The position numbers and the translations under genes are program-made. A stretch of 55,902 nt of DNA from Paludibacteraceae bacterium (GTDB lineage: Bacteria > Bacteroidota > Bacteroidia > Bacteroidales > Paludibacteraceae), in the NCBI GenBank assembly GCA_905235225.1, contig CAJOKE010000006.1, positions 1 to 55,902 of the forward strand. Direction: 5' to 3'. Every line of letters starts with the position of its first letter. Position 1 is the stretch's first letter. Shown here one piece after another: positions 36,697 through 46,137 of this stretch. The notes under the pieces are model-generated. The model did no database searches and was not told the DNA's origin. It saw nothing but the letters and a program-made list of their open reading frames with translations.

Positions 36697-37572
36697 TTAG
36701 AATCTCTCCAGAACGGTTTTAACAAGTTCTTTGATACGGGGTTTGTAGTCGGTGTTAGCGGCTTCGGCTTTACGCTGTGCAATGACGCAACAAACAGTCA
36801 TCGCCTTATGCCCCATATGCAGAGCGAGACCTGCAATACATGAGCCTTCCATCTCGTAGTTAGTGATACGCTGTCCTTCATAGCGGAAGGCAGTAATCTT
36901 CTCATTGATATCAGGCACGGCGATAGGCACTCTGAGTACACGTCCCTGCGGTCCATAGAAGCCGTTTGCCGCGATGGTGCATCCGCGCATCATGTCGTCC
37001 TTTGCAATACGGTCCACCAACTCGGGATTGGCAGCCACGACATAAGGACGCGCCGCCTTTTTCGGATAGCCGATATAGTCCACCAACGCTTCCTCAAAAC
37101 CTACATCGGCGATTTTGTCGCGATCGTGATAGAACGCCAAAACGCCGTCAAATCCGATGGATTTCTGACTGACGAGGAAGGTGCCGAGAGGAATATCCTC
37201 CTGCATACCACCGCAAGTACCAATACGGATAATCTCCAGATGCCGCGGCTCCGCCTTTTCCTGACGGGTATTATAGTCGATATTCGCCAACGAGTCGATT
37301 TCGTTCATGACGATATCGCAGTTGTCAGTACCGATACCCGTGGAGATACAAGAGATACGTTTTCCTTTGTATTTACCGGTAATGGTGTGGAATTCGCGGC
37401 TTTGCACATCGCATTCAATACTGCCTTCATCAAAGAAAGAAGCAACCATATTGACGCGGTCTTGGTCACCGACAAGGATAATCTTGTCCGCGAGGAACTC
37501 AGGTTTGAGATGCAGATGGAAAGCACTGCCGTCTGCATTAATAATCAGTTGACTTGCTGGAAATGTTCTCAT
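36697..37572 (-). CDS. Nucleoside phosphorylase (uridine phosphorylase-like)
   Basis: The 291-residue protein belongs to the PNP/UDP family. The segment IILVGDQDRVNMVASFFD is the phosphate-binding start, ISCISTGIGTDNCDIVMNEID the ribose/phosphate part, IIRIGTCGGMQEDIPLGT the typical glycine block, and NYEMEGSCIAGLA carries the conserved E-M-E. It splits nucleosides with phosphate to base and ribose-1-phosphate. Base preference is not safe to assign, though the sequence is nearer to uridine phosphorylases. It is the last gene of a unit with DUF3467, GT2 and the SGNH-like gene. Confidence 0.85.
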   Translation of the reverse strand: MRTFPASQLIINADGSAFHLHLKPEFLADKIILVGDQDRVNMVASFFDEGSIECDVQSREFHTITGKYKGKRISCISTGIGTDNCDIVMNEIDSLANIDYNTRQEKAEPRHLEIIRIGTCGGMQEDIPLGTFLVSQKSIGFDGVLAFYHDRDKIADVGFEEALVDYIGYPKKAARPYVVAANPELVDRIAKDDMMRGCTIAANGFYGPQGRVLRVPIAVPDINEKITAFRYEGQRITNYEMEGSCIAGLALHMGHKAMTVCCVIAQRKAEAANTDYKPRIKELVKTVLERF

Positions 37573-37606
37573 AATAGTTAGATTAAAAGATTAATGATTC
37601 AGGGAA

Positions 37607-37912
37607 TTAAGCTTCGCCACCACCGAAGGACATGGGAATAGTGCTGCCTTTGGCAGGCTGTCCGGTCAGCTGAATGGTGCCGAATTGATTTTCATACTTT
37701 GCGATGTTGTCCTGGAGTGCAAAGAGCAGACGTTTCGCATGTTCGGGTGCAAGCACAATGCGTGACTTCACGTTAGCCTGTTTGACTCCGGGAGCGACAC
37801 GTACAAAGTCGATAACGAACTCCGACGATGAATGTGATATAATCGCCAGATTAGAGTATATCCCCTCTGCCATTTCGGGGGAAAGATTAATGTTGATTTG
37901 CTGTTCTGCCAT
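37607..37912 (-). CDS. DUF3467 family protein
   Basis: The 101-residue protein has the family core ININLSPEMAEGIYSNLAIISHSSSEFVIDFVRVAPG and the second half SRIVLAPEHAKRLLFALQDNIAKYE. DUF3467 is a small conserved protein in Bacteroidota with no established function. The glycine-rich end is probably disordered. It follows the GT2 gene by 18 bp. Confidence 0.88.
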   Translation of the reverse strand: MAEQQININLSPEMAEGIYSNLAIISHSSSEFVIDFVRVAPGVKQANVKSRIVLAPEHAKRLLFALQDNIAKYENQFGTIQLTGQPAKGSTIPMSFGGGEA

Positions 37913-37930
37913 AACTTAGATATATTAAAA

Positions 37931-39079
37931 TTACCATTTACTTCTTTTTTTCCCGCACATAGCCACCAGTGTAACGACCGGAAGGCAAATATCGTACCAC
38001 AGCAGTTCCAATCCGATAGCGGGCAGTCCGAGCCGTTTTGCCGCCGAATTGAGTATATTGCACTGCACAAGGAGTCGGACAATCAAGAGTCCGAACGCCA
38101 CGCAGAGGGACAGCGGTTCGCCTAACACAAACAAGGCGATGATTATGCCATAGAACAAAGCCCTCGCCAAAGGTTCGCGCAGCAGGTGTCTTTTCGTGGC
38201 AGGACGGTAAGCGTGGGAAACACTCAGATGACGCCGTTTCTGCTGCCACCAGCTTTTCCAAGTGCGTTTGGGTACAGACCAAGTGATACTTTCGGGCGAA
38301 GTGACCACCGCCGTATTAGTTTTGGTAGCAATGCGGTTGACAAGCAGGTCGTCATCCCCGGCGAACTCGGTCATTTGGTCACTGAACCCGCCATGTTCAA
38401 AGAATGCAGATTTGCGGTAGGCGAGGTTGCGTCCGACCCCCATATAGGTTTTCCCTGCAACCGCAGCCCCCAAATAATGCAAGCCGTTAAACAAGGTCTC
38501 GTATTGTATAACGCCGTTGAGCAGAGTCGGTTCATTGAAATACGCTCCGAAACCGAGGACAATGGCGATTTCCCTTTGGTTTGCGTGAAAACCGTCCATG
38601 ACGGCACTAATCCAAGAGCGCGATTCGGGTCTGCAGTCGGCATCCGTGAGCAAGATGAAATCATACTTGGCGGCTTTAATAGCCAGCGTAAGCCCTAATT
38701 TTTTGGTGCTTTTCACTCTTGCTCCTTTCGGCACAAAGGTTGTTCTGACCCGTGGATCCGAAATGACATAGTCATCAATGACAGCCTGCGTATTATCCTC
38801 AGAACCATCGTTGACAATAATGACTTCATATTCAGGATAGTCCTGCGTCAAAAGGCTCTGGATGTATGCCTGCAGATTGTAGCCCTCATTTCGGGCGCAC
38901 ACAATAACAGACACAGGCGGTTGTGCATTCCGCGGTGATTGTTTGTCCTCACCCGGTTTGCCGCCACGCCGCAAGCGGATATAGCGGATGTAAAAATAAA
39001 TCTCGTATATAAATGCCGCCACCAGCCCCGCAACGAGACCAATTTCAACAAATGATATGTCAAATATCCCTATATTCAA
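37931..39079 (-). CDS. Membrane glycosyltransferase, family 2
   Basis: The 382-residue protein has one N-terminal transmembrane helix, a GT-A domain (55-260) with VSVIVCARNEG, EVIIVNDGSEDNT, the metal site TDADCRPES and later GDDDLL plus the KRTWKSWWQQKRRH acceptor loop, and two or three C-terminal helices. It is a processive-type or lipid-linked sugar transferase whose donor and acceptor are unknown. Its apparent start is TTG at 39079, overlapping the TGA stop of the SGNH-like gene; no ATG suits better. Confidence 0.85.
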   Translation of the reverse strand: MNIGIFDISFVEIGLVAGLVAAFIYEIYFYIRYIRLRRGGKPGEDKQSPRNAQPPVSVIVCARNEGYNLQAYIQSLLTQDYPEYEVIIVNDGSEDNTQAVIDDYVISDPRVRTTFVPKGARVKSTKKLGLTLAIKAAKYDFILLTDADCRPESRSWISAVMDGFHANQREIAIVLGFGAYFNEPTLLNGVIQYETLFNGLHYLGAAVAGKTYMGVGRNLAYRKSAFFEHGGFSDQMTEFAGDDDLLVNRIATKTNTAVVTSPESITWSVPKRTWKSWWQQKRRHLSVSHAYRPATKRHLLREPLARALFYGIIIALFVLGEPLSLCVAFGLLIVRLLVQCNILNSAAKRLGLPAIGLELLWYDICLPVVTLVAMCGKKRSKW

Positions 39080-39768
39080 AATCCTTTGACCTTGTTCGCT
39101 TTAGCCTCGTCCGCCACCATCTTGGCAACGACTTTTGCTCCTTCCTCATTGAGGCGCACTATATCATCAGCCGCAAAGTACTTTTTTGCTTCCTCTTCGC
39201 CCAGACGCTGGATCCATGCCATGGTCAAGTTATCCAAGTCAATCAAGGGCAGCTTATGGCGCATAGCCACACGGCGAACGCCTTCGGCATAAGCACCGTG
39301 ACGTGGATGAAACTCGCCATCCTTGTAGAAACACTTGGCAGTCGGAGTGAGCAAAACGACAGTCAAGCCGCTTTTCTGAGCCTCTTTGACCATCTGCATA
39401 AGATTGTTCTCAAAGGATTCAAAGGAAGAATAATGGCGATAATCTTCCTCGTCATACTCATGATGTCCGAAATTAATGAGGAGAATATTTTTACGCTTAG
39501 CCCTGCCAAGCAACTCGCTCCACTGGCCTTCGTCCATAAAGGACTTGGTAGTGGCACCATCAACAGCAAGATTCTCAAAGACCGTACCTTCGGGCAGGTA
39601 TTCCTGAATAACCTGTCCCCAACCGACAGCGGATGTTTCGGTTACATCTTCGGCTTGTGTCAGCACCGCCGATGTCTCATCTCCCACCAAAAAGATTGTG
39701 GCAGGCTTTTTCGCATAGCCGTTCACTACTAATACAGATGTGAACAAAAAAACGACAAATTTCTTCAT
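39076..39768 (-). CDS. SGNH-fold (rhamnogalacturonan acetylesterase-like) protein, active site lost
   Basis: The 230-residue secreted protein (signal peptide ends GYA) follows the SGNH-hydrolase pattern, but catalytic residues are replaced. Block I reads LVGDETS (29-33 region) where the enzyme family has GDS with the nucleophile, so Ser is Glu31. Block III reads FGHHE (100-104) instead of GHND, so the oxyanion Asn is lost. The final block reads DDIVRLNEEGA, where the catalytic His is Arg205 while the Asp remains. The ATG at 39768 precedes the signal peptide; the longer frame is not credible. It is the first gene of a unit with GT2, DUF3467 and the nucleoside phosphorylase. It probably binds rather than cuts its ligand. 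Confidence 0.75.
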   Translation of the reverse strand: MKKFVVFLFTSVLVVNGYAKKPATIFLVGDETSAVLTQAEDVTETSAVGWGQVIQEYLPEGTVFENLAVDGATTKSFMDEGQWSELLGRAKRKNILLINFGHHEYDEEDYRHYSSFESFENNLMQMVKEAQKSGLTVVLLTPTAKCFYKDGEFHPRHGAYAEGVRRVAMRHKLPLIDLDNLTMAWIQRLGEEEAKKYFAADDIVRLNEEGAKVVAKMVADEAKANKVKGF

Positions 39769-39821
39769 ATTATTGAATTTTCTAATATAACGCGAACTAT
39801 AATTAATCAAGAACAAGCGTG

Positions 39822-39829
39822 CAAAATTA
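39822..39829 (-). promoter_or_regulatory. -7 element of the SGNH-like unit
   Basis: The minus strand reads TTGTAATTTTGCACG, 54 bp before the ATG. Confidence 0.5.
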
Positions 39830-39900
39830 CAACAAAAAAAGCATATATGCAAATTTTGCGGCATTTTTGCGCATTTTTATTGGAAATAGGCGAAGGGTGG

Positions 39901-40326
39901 CTAAGAGTGCTTCCATCTCCACCGAGGCAGAAACGAGTTGTTAGTCCGGAAGACAGCAGGAGCCGCAAAAGCGTTCTCAAAATGCTGAATATCCTCGATT
40001 TCACCGCCTTTTGCGATTAAGATAGCGATGACATCAAAGCGGATATTCCGCTGTTCGGAATGATATTTGACAAAGGCATTTGCCGCGGCGACCATATGTC
40101 TCTTTTTTGTCCGATCCACCGCCTGCTCAGGGTTCCCGCCGAACGTGGAAGATCGCGTTTTGACCTCAACAAAGACAATCTCTTTTCGGTTAGCGGCAAT
40201 AATATCTATTTCCAAATGCCCCAACCGCCAGTTGGTATATAAAATGGAATAGCCTTTATTCTTCAAAAGGTTAGCAGCAATTTCCTCGCCACGGCGTCCG
40301 ATCAGGATATGTTTAGCGTCAGACAT
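39901..40326 (-). CDS. YraN (UPF0102) family protein
   Basis: The 141-residue protein has the family's nuclease-like core: GRRGEEIAANLLKNKGYSIL, then HLEIDIIAANRKEIVFVEVKTRS (the E-ID and VEVKTR residues of the restriction-endonuclease-like fold). The C-terminal 20 residues are basic and aromatic. The function of YraN is not settled. It is the last gene of the elongasome unit, 6 bp after rodA. Confidence 0.88.
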   Translation of the reverse strand: MSDAKHILIGRRGEEIAANLLKNKGYSILYTNWRLGHLEIDIIAANRKEIVFVEVKTRSSTFGGNPEQAVDRTKKRHMVAAANAFVKYHSEQRNIRFDVIAILIAKGGEIEDIQHFENAFAAPAVFRTNNSFLPRWRWKHS

Positions 40327-40332
40327 ATTCGG

Positions 40333-41607
40333 TCAATGTAATTTTTCCACCCGTGCAGCATCCAGTCTCAGGAGGATGGCCAGCAGGAGAGTAAATCCCC
40401 ACATAGAACTGCCGCCATAACTGAAGAAAGGCAACGGGATACCGATCACCGGCAGCAAGCCGAGTACCATACCAATATTGATAGTCAAGTGAAAAAGAAA
40501 GATGCACGCCACTGAATAGCAATAGATCTGGCTGAAAGTATCACGCTGCCGTTCAGCGATTTGAATAAGCCGCAATATAAAAATCAAATAGAGCAAGAGG
40601 ACGCATGTCGTGCCGACGAATCCCCACTCCTCGCCCACAGTACAAAATATAAAGTCGGTATCCTGCTCGGGAACATACTTCAACTGGCTTTGAGTTCCAT
40701 GTCTCCATCCTTTCCCGAGGAACCGACCTGAGCCGATGGCAATCTTCGCCTGCGTCACATTATATCCGGCTCCGGCAGGGTCATCCTTCATGCCCAGCAA
40801 CACCTCAATACGTGTACGCTGGTGCGGCTGCAGAACTTTAGTAAACACCAAGTTACAAGCAAACGAATAAGCCACAAAAAGGCTAAATGCCAATAAAAGC
40901 AACCACTTATAATACCGCTTGATTTTCCAAGTCCGCCAAATCATCACGCCGAAGAATATTACAAGCAGTATCAGTGCGGGCCAAATAGAAAACCGAATAA
41001 CAAGGAGGAAGACAATAATCGCCAAAATACCTATCCAAAGTACCCATCCACTCATTCCCTGCCGGTAAAAGACCAATAAGAACGCCGCAAAAACGAGTGC
41101 TGAACCGGTCTCGCGTTGGAGGACCATAATGATGAACATCGGGACAGCCAGCAAAACAAACGGCACCACCAAATCGCGCCAAGAACGCAGTTTGTACTCA
41201 TAGCGTCCCATATATTTAGCCAAAGCAAGTGCGGTAATACATTTGGCAAACTCGGCAGGCTGAATACTGACAGGACCAATAGAAATCCATGAATATGACC
41301 CCTTGACATTATGCGCAAGAAAGGGAGTGACCAGCAGGACGGCAATCATTATGCCATACAGGAAATAAGCAAGGATATCATATGATTTATAGTCAATAAG
41401 CAACATAATCCCGCCCATCACAATGGCAGAAACAAACCAAACGAACTGCTTGCCGGCACGGGTAGAGAAGTCAAAAATGCCGGTGGAATCGAAGGTATAA
41501 CTGGCACCATATATATTCATCCACCCGAAAACAGACATAGCGATGAATATCAAAACCGTCAACCAATCAAGGTTAGTCAATATACTACCATTCCGTGACA
41601 TCTTCAT
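40333..41607 (-). CDS. rodA: Rod-shape peptidoglycan glycosyltransferase RodA
   Basis: The 424-residue SEDS protein has about ten transmembrane helices, the conserved QPAEFAK region (SIGPVSIQPAEFAKCITA) and the end PFFSYGGSSMWGFTLL. It polymerises lipid II into glycan strands for lateral wall growth, together with the PBP2 encoded directly upstream. The start overlaps the end of mrdA by 23 bp. Family length is standard. Confidence 0.94.
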   Translation of the reverse strand: MKMSRNGSILTNLDWLTVLIFIAMSVFGWMNIYGASYTFDSTGIFDFSTRAGKQFVWFVSAIVMGGIMLLIDYKSYDILAYFLYGIMIAVLLVTPFLAHNVKGSYSWISIGPVSIQPAEFAKCITALALAKYMGRYEYKLRSWRDLVVPFVLLAVPMFIIMVLQRETGSALVFAAFLLVFYRQGMSGWVLWIGILAIIVFLLVIRFSIWPALILLVIFFGVMIWRTWKIKRYYKWLLLLAFSLFVAYSFACNLVFTKVLQPHQRTRIEVLLGMKDDPAGAGYNVTQAKIAIGSGRFLGKGWRHGTQSQLKYVPEQDTDFIFCTVGEEWGFVGTTCVLLLYLIFILRLIQIAERQRDTFSQIYCYSVACIFLFHLTINIGMVLGLLPVIGIPLPFFSYGGSSMWGFTLLLAILLRLDAARVEKLH

Positions 41608-43420
41608 TCAAAACAGCGTCTTTGATACGATTAAACAATGATTTTCTTCTGATTTCACCGGTCAGATACCGCTCTATGAGCAAGGAAGCCATGGGAGCCG
41701 CCCAAGTGGCGCCATATCCTGCGTTTTCCACCACGACAGCAACAGCAATTTGAGGATTATCTTTAGGTGCAAAGCCGATAAAAATAGCATGATCTTTGCC
41801 ATGAGGATTCTGAACAGTTCCGGTTTTACCGCACATTTGAAGCGAGTCAATTTTATACCATCTGCCCGTTCCATTGGTCATCACCCGAGCCATTCCTTCA
41901 CGCACAACAGGGAAGTATTCGGGGGAGATAGAAACCTCATGTTTGTTCGATTTCATCGAATCCGACCGATTCAAATGCGGTGTAATAAAGTAGCCACTAT
42001 TTGCAATGATAGCCGCCTCGTTAGCCAGTTGCAGCGGTGTTACCAAGATTTCGCCCTGACCGATACTAAGCGATCGAATGGTAATGGCTTTCCATCCTTT
42101 TTTCCCATAATACCGATCATAGAACTCCACAGTCGGAATACTGCCGGCAGACTGCTCAGCAATATCGCTGTCCGCGAAACGTTGGCCAAGACCGAACTGC
42201 ATAACATCATTACGCCACAACCGGTAGCGTTGACGGAACGGTTCGTTGTCCGAGCCATATCCGTCTTTCTGCAACATATCGCGGAAAGCGCACCAAAAAT
42301 AAGGATTACAGCTTTGTTCAATGGCTTCTTCCAAAGAGACAGGACTGCCATGAGAGTGTGTACACTTGATAGGCAATGATTGCTGACCATTGCACGGGTA
42401 TTCGGTAGCAGGTCGGATTCCGCCTTCCTGCAGACACACCAAAGCCTGAATGACCTTAAAGGTGGAGCCGGGTGAATACATCGCCTGTGTTGCACGGTTG
42501 TACAGCGGTTTGGTCTCATCTTGAGACAGCCTTGTGTAGTTTTCGGAACGGATTTTACCGACCAGCAACTGCGGATTCCAAGTCGGGCTGGAAGCCATTG
42601 CCAAGATTTCCCCTGTTGCCGGTTCGATAGCGACCACACTGCCGATTTTACCGGACAGCAGTTCTTCAGCCGCCAACTGCAATTGTATATCCAAAGTCAG
42701 ATTCAAATCCGTGCCGGCATGTGCAGGAACATCTTTCAGTCCATCTCTATATCGTCCCTGAAGTCGACCGCGAGAGTCCCTCATAAAGATCTCTTCCCCT
42801 TTGATTCCACGCAGTTGCAGTTCGTAAGTTTTCTCGATTCCATCGCGTCCGGCATAGTCGCCCGGGATATAATAATCATCCTCGAGATCGCGCTGTCCCA
42901 CCTCACCGATACTACCCAAGACATGAGCAGCCGCCTTGTAGGTATAATCCCGCAGCGTGCGCTTTTGCAACGATATACCGGGGAAGCGATATAAGGATTC
43001 CTGCAAGGGTGCTACATCAACTTTGTTGAGTTGCGACATAAAGACTTGCGGCGTGTAGCGGGAAAAACCACGGTTCCTTTTTTTGTTGCAGATTTCCGCA
43101 ATCCGTTGGTCAAATGTTGACCTATCAATTCCCATCACATTACAGAAGCCAAGTGTATCAAAGTCTTTTCCCATTTCGAGCATAACCATTCTAACGTCAT
43201 AAATGGGCTGATTGAATACCAGCAATTCGCCATTGCGGTCATAAATAAGTCCGCGCGACGGGTAAATGGTCTGCCTGACCAGCGCATTGGTCTCAGCCTT
43301 TTCTGTGGTAGATTGGTCAATGATTTGCAAAAAAAACAGGCGGATAATATAAACAAGTACGATTCCAACGGCTATGCCGCTGATAACATAACGCCGATTA
43401 TAGTACTTGTCATTAATCAT
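41585..43420 (-). CDS. mrdA: Penicillin-binding protein 2
   Basis: The 611-residue transpeptidase has an N-terminal membrane helix (13-32), a dimerisation domain, and the penicillin-binding domain with SPGSTFK (SxxK nucleophile), SCN in EQSCNPYFW, and KTG in CGKTGTVQNP. It cross-links new wall along the cell length. It sits between mreD (3-bp gap) and rodA (overlap), which is the standard elongasome order in Bacteroidota. Confidence 0.94.
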   Translation of the reverse strand: MINDKYYNRRYVISGIAVGIVLVYIIRLFFLQIIDQSTTEKAETNALVRQTIYPSRGLIYDRNGELLVFNQPIYDVRMVMLEMGKDFDTLGFCNVMGIDRSTFDQRIAEICNKKRNRGFSRYTPQVFMSQLNKVDVAPLQESLYRFPGISLQKRTLRDYTYKAAAHVLGSIGEVGQRDLEDDYYIPGDYAGRDGIEKTYELQLRGIKGEEIFMRDSRGRLQGRYRDGLKDVPAHAGTDLNLTLDIQLQLAAEELLSGKIGSVVAIEPATGEILAMASSPTWNPQLLVGKIRSENYTRLSQDETKPLYNRATQAMYSPGSTFKVIQALVCLQEGGIRPATEYPCNGQQSLPIKCTHSHGSPVSLEEAIEQSCNPYFWCAFRDMLQKDGYGSDNEPFRQRYRLWRNDVMQFGLGQRFADSDIAEQSAGSIPTVEFYDRYYGKKGWKAITIRSLSIGQGEILVTPLQLANEAAIIANSGYFITPHLNRSDSMKSNKHEVSISPEYFPVVREGMARVMTNGTGRWYKIDSLQMCGKTGTVQNPHGKDHAIFIGFAPKDNPQIAVAVVVENAGYGATWAAPMASLLIERYLTGEIRRKSLFNRIKDAVLNEDVTEW

Positions 43421-43423
43421 TTA

Positions 43424-43912
43424 TTAGTGACGGATTATGTTGTATCCCAAAATAAGTCCGAAATTAATGATTGCGCTAACCAAGACCTGCAGAACCGTCA
43501 TCCCGAAATGATGGAAACTCCATGCAGCAAGGAAACTAACCGCAATCTGATGAACGGCAACCAATATGGCAACATACTTGACAAAAGCCTCATGGTTAAT
43601 AGTCAGCCAGCTTATCTCCCCTGTCAGGCGTTCATGCTCCTGCACCAACGCAGCAATCAAGGGCTGCCGCACAAACATCAACAACACGCAGGCAGCAGTA
43701 TGAACGCCAATGGAATTACACAAGACATCCATGAGCAAGCCAGCGGCAAAACCGATCAGCATGTCCGCCCAGCGGGGCAGAACGATCGGCATCATGAGCA
43801 ATGCCAGAATATAGACCTGGGGCTGACATAGTCCATATAATTGCAGATTATTAAAAAGGAAAATCTGCAGTAACCAAGCAATAAGCCATTCTATGCCGTT
43901 TCTAATTTGCAT
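43424..43912 (-). CDS. mreD: Rod-shape-determining protein MreD
   Basis: The 162-residue inner-membrane protein has five hydrophobic segments, with the usual PRWADMLIGFAAGLLMDVL. It overlaps the end of mreC by 11 bp. Together with MreC it links the MreB cytoskeleton to the wall enzymes. Confidence 0.85.
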   Translation of the reverse strand: MQIRNGIEWLIAWLLQIFLFNNLQLYGLCQPQVYILALLMMPIVLPRWADMLIGFAAGLLMDVLCNSIGVHTAACVLLMFVRQPLIAALVQEHERLTGEISWLTINHEAFVKYVAILVAVHQIAVSFLAAWSFHHFGMTVLQVLVSAIINFGLILGYNIIRH

Positions 43913-44726
43913 GTTCCATCAATTCATTTTCCTCATGAAAGGTATGATTATCAATCACTTGCACATAATTCAACTTTCTAAAATCCGTTTGGAGTCTGAC
44001 ACGTATAGTGTAATAGGAATCGCCTTCGCCCAAGTAAACATCCTCAATGACGGCAAGCGGAATATCAGCCGGAAAGACGGGAGAAAGTCCGCTGGTTACA
44101 ATCGTGTCTCCTTTCGCCACATCCATATGGGATGCGACATCTTCCAGTTTGGCAAAACGATAGTCCTTTCCGTCCCACTCCACTGTAGCATAATATCCGT
44201 TTTTCAGGAATTTGGCACTAATCTTACTATAGGTATTGACAATAGGAATCACAACGGCAAACCGCTCGCTGACGGTTGTCACAATACCTACCACCCCTTC
44301 ACTATTTCGAACCCCCATGCCCTGATACAGGCTATCCCGGCGTCCTTTATTGATAGTGAGGTAGTTGTGCTGTTTGTTAGTTGTCAGCTGGATGACCTTA
44401 GCCGGAATACAAGTATAGTCGAGATGGGCATACTGATATGCTGTTTGCTCCACGGAATCCTCTATCAAATTCTCGAGTTCCGCCAACCGGTTCCGTAATT
44501 GCGCATTTTCCTCCTGCAGCTGTGTATTGACAGCACGGAGGCGGAAATACGATGCTACATCATCCGCCACCTTATAATTAAACGCGACTATCACATTGGA
44601 TGTTGACAGCACGCTGCTTTTGGGATATTCGTTATAGCTTGTCAAAAGTAAAAAAGCAACAACTTCCAGAATAATAAATATCAGGAAGTTGCTGTATTTT
44701 TGTATAAACTTTAACAAGCTTTGCAT
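43902..44726 (-). CDS. mreC: Rod-shape-determining protein MreC
   Basis: The 274-residue protein has one N-terminal transmembrane helix, a coiled coil (about 65-95: RAVNTQLQEENAQLRNRLAELEN), and the periplasmic beta-barrel domain (NYLTINKGRRDSLYQGMGV, GDTIVTSGLSPVFPADI). Its ATG overlaps the TAA of mreB by one base (TAATG). Confidence 0.92.
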   Translation of the reverse strand: MQSLLKFIQKYSNFLIFIILEVVAFLLLTSYNEYPKSSVLSTSNVIVAFNYKVADDVASYFRLRAVNTQLQEENAQLRNRLAELENLIEDSVEQTAYQYAHLDYTCIPAKVIQLTTNKQHNYLTINKGRRDSLYQGMGVRNSEGVVGIVTTVSERFAVVIPIVNTYSKISAKFLKNGYYATVEWDGKDYRFAKLEDVASHMDVAKGDTIVTSGLSPVFPADIPLAVIEDVYLGEGDSYYTIRVRLQTDFRKLNYVQVIDNHTFHEENELMEHAN

Positions 44727-45745
44727 TAACGAATCAGGAATCCGAAGTTATTGACATTTTTCAAAGCGACTCCAGTTCCGCGTGCGACAGCCCGCAAGGG
44801 GTCTTCAGCCACATGGAACGGAATGGTAATTTTATCCGTCAATCGTTTGGCGAGTCCATGCAACAAGGCACCTCCTCCGGCCAGATAGATGCCCCGTTTC
44901 ACGATGTCGGCATACAGTTCGGGCGGTGTAGATTCCAGTGCCTGCAGGATAGCCTGCTCGACTTTGGATATGCTTTTTTCGAGACAGTGTGCGATTTCCT
45001 GATAAGAAACAGGCACCTGCATCGGAAGTGCTGTCACCTTGTTCGGACCGATAACCATGAAATCCTCGGGTGCATCTTCCAATTCAGGCAGTGCGGAGCC
45101 GACTTGGATTTTGATACGCTCGGCAGTAGGTTCGTCAATTCTGAGATTGTGCATACGTCCCATATACTCCACAATATCGGCGTTAAAGTCATCTCCTGCG
45201 ATTTTGATAGACTTATTGGAAACGATACCGCCGAGTGAGATAACGGCGATTTCGGTTGTACCGCCTCCGATGTCAACGACCATACATCCTTCGGGACTCT
45301 CCACATCAATTCCCATTCCGATAGCGGCAGCCATCGGCTCATAAATCATATAGACATCCCGCCCTCCGGCATGCTCGGAACTATCACGTACGGCGCGAAT
45401 CTCCACCTCAGTGGAGCCGGACGGGATACATACAACCATTTTAATACTCGGCGAAAAGAGACGCGCCTGCTTTGGAATCATGCGAATCATACCGCGAATC
45501 ATCATTTCACAAGCATAGAAGTCAGCAATAACGCCATCCCTCAAAGGACGTACCGTACGAATCATATTTCCGCCCTTACCAATCATTTGTTGTGCTTTTC
45601 GACCAACAGCCACCATGCGGTTGTCCGCCATACTGATGGCCACCACTGAAGGCTCGTCCACGACAACCTGATCATCACAAATGATAATTGTGTTCGCCGT
45701 GCCGAGGTCAATAGCAATCTCCTGCGTAAAAGAAAAAAGTCCCAT
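44726..45745 (-). CDS. mreB: Actin-like cytoskeletal protein MreB
   Basis: The 339-residue protein has the actin-fold nucleotide motifs: IAIDLGTANTIIIC (phosphate 1), MVVDIGGGTTEIAVIS (phosphate 2) and IYLAGGGALLHGL (adenosine). MreB filaments position the wall-elongation machinery. It is first in the unit mreB-mreC-mreD-mrdA-rodA-yraN; the promoter is at 45832-45839. Confidence 0.95.
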   Translation of the reverse strand: MGLFSFTQEIAIDLGTANTIIICDDQVVVDEPSVVAISMADNRMVAVGRKAQQMIGKGGNMIRTVRPLRDGVIADFYACEMMIRGMIRMIPKQARLFSPSIKMVVCIPSGSTEVEIRAVRDSSEHAGGRDVYMIYEPMAAAIGMGIDVESPEGCMVVDIGGGTTEIAVISLGGIVSNKSIKIAGDDFNADIVEYMGRMHNLRIDEPTAERIKIQVGSALPELEDAPEDFMVIGPNKVTALPMQVPVSYQEIAHCLEKSISKVEQAILQALESTPPELYADIVKRGIYLAGGGALLHGLAKRLTDKITIPFHVAEDPLRAVARGTGVALKNVNNFGFLIR

Positions 45746-45831
45746 ATATTATATATTTGATTTTCGTCTAAAAATTAGGATCCGCCAAGTCAGTTCCGCC
45801 CCCGTCTTACACAAGAATGTGTAAAATTGCG

Positions 45832-45839
45832 CAAAGGTA
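45832..45839 (-). promoter_or_regulatory. -7 element of the mreB operon
   Basis: The minus strand reads TACCTTTGCGC, about 87 bp before the ATG, with a TTTG -33 element at 45859-45862 (complement). Confidence 0.6.
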
Positions 45840-45918
45840 CAACATTTTTTTTATATGTGCAAATGTTTGAAAAAAAAATCAAAAAAAAGAGTGAAGACCA
45901 AATTAGTCATCACTCTCG

Positions 45919-45992
45919 CGCTCCCTCTAGGACTTGAACCTAGGACCCCCTGATTAACAGTCAGATGCTCTAACCGACTGAGCTAAGGAAGC
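45919..45992 (-). tRNA. tRNA-Asn (GTT)
   Basis: The 74-nt minus-strand gene folds as a cloverleaf: acceptor GCTTCCT / AGGGAGC with one G-T pair, D-loop AGTCGGTTAGAGC, anticodon stem CTGAC with loop TGTTAAT giving GTT, and TΨC loop GTTCAAGTC. CCA is not encoded. A promoter lies at 46038-46045. Confidence 0.95.
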
Positions 45993-46037
45993 AGTCATTT
46001 TTGTTGTTAAATTTGATTTCCCTCGCGAAATCGGCTG

Positions 46038-46045
46038 CAAAAGTA
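46038..46045 (-). promoter_or_regulatory. -7 element of tRNA-Asn
   Basis: The minus strand reads TACTTTTGCAG, about 45 bp before the tRNA. Confidence 0.55.
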
Positions 46046-46089
46046 CTACTTTTTTTTTATATGACAAAGTTTTTTTCAAAAAAAATTAC

Positions 46090-46097
46090 TATCTTTG
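46090..46097 (+). promoter_or_regulatory. -7 element of the PfkB-family kinase gene
   Basis: TATCTTTG followed by CAG, 40 bp before the ATG at 46138. Confidence 0.55.
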
Positions 46098-46137
46098 CAG
46101 AAATTTTTAATTTTTGCACCAAAAAACGCTTGTTTTT

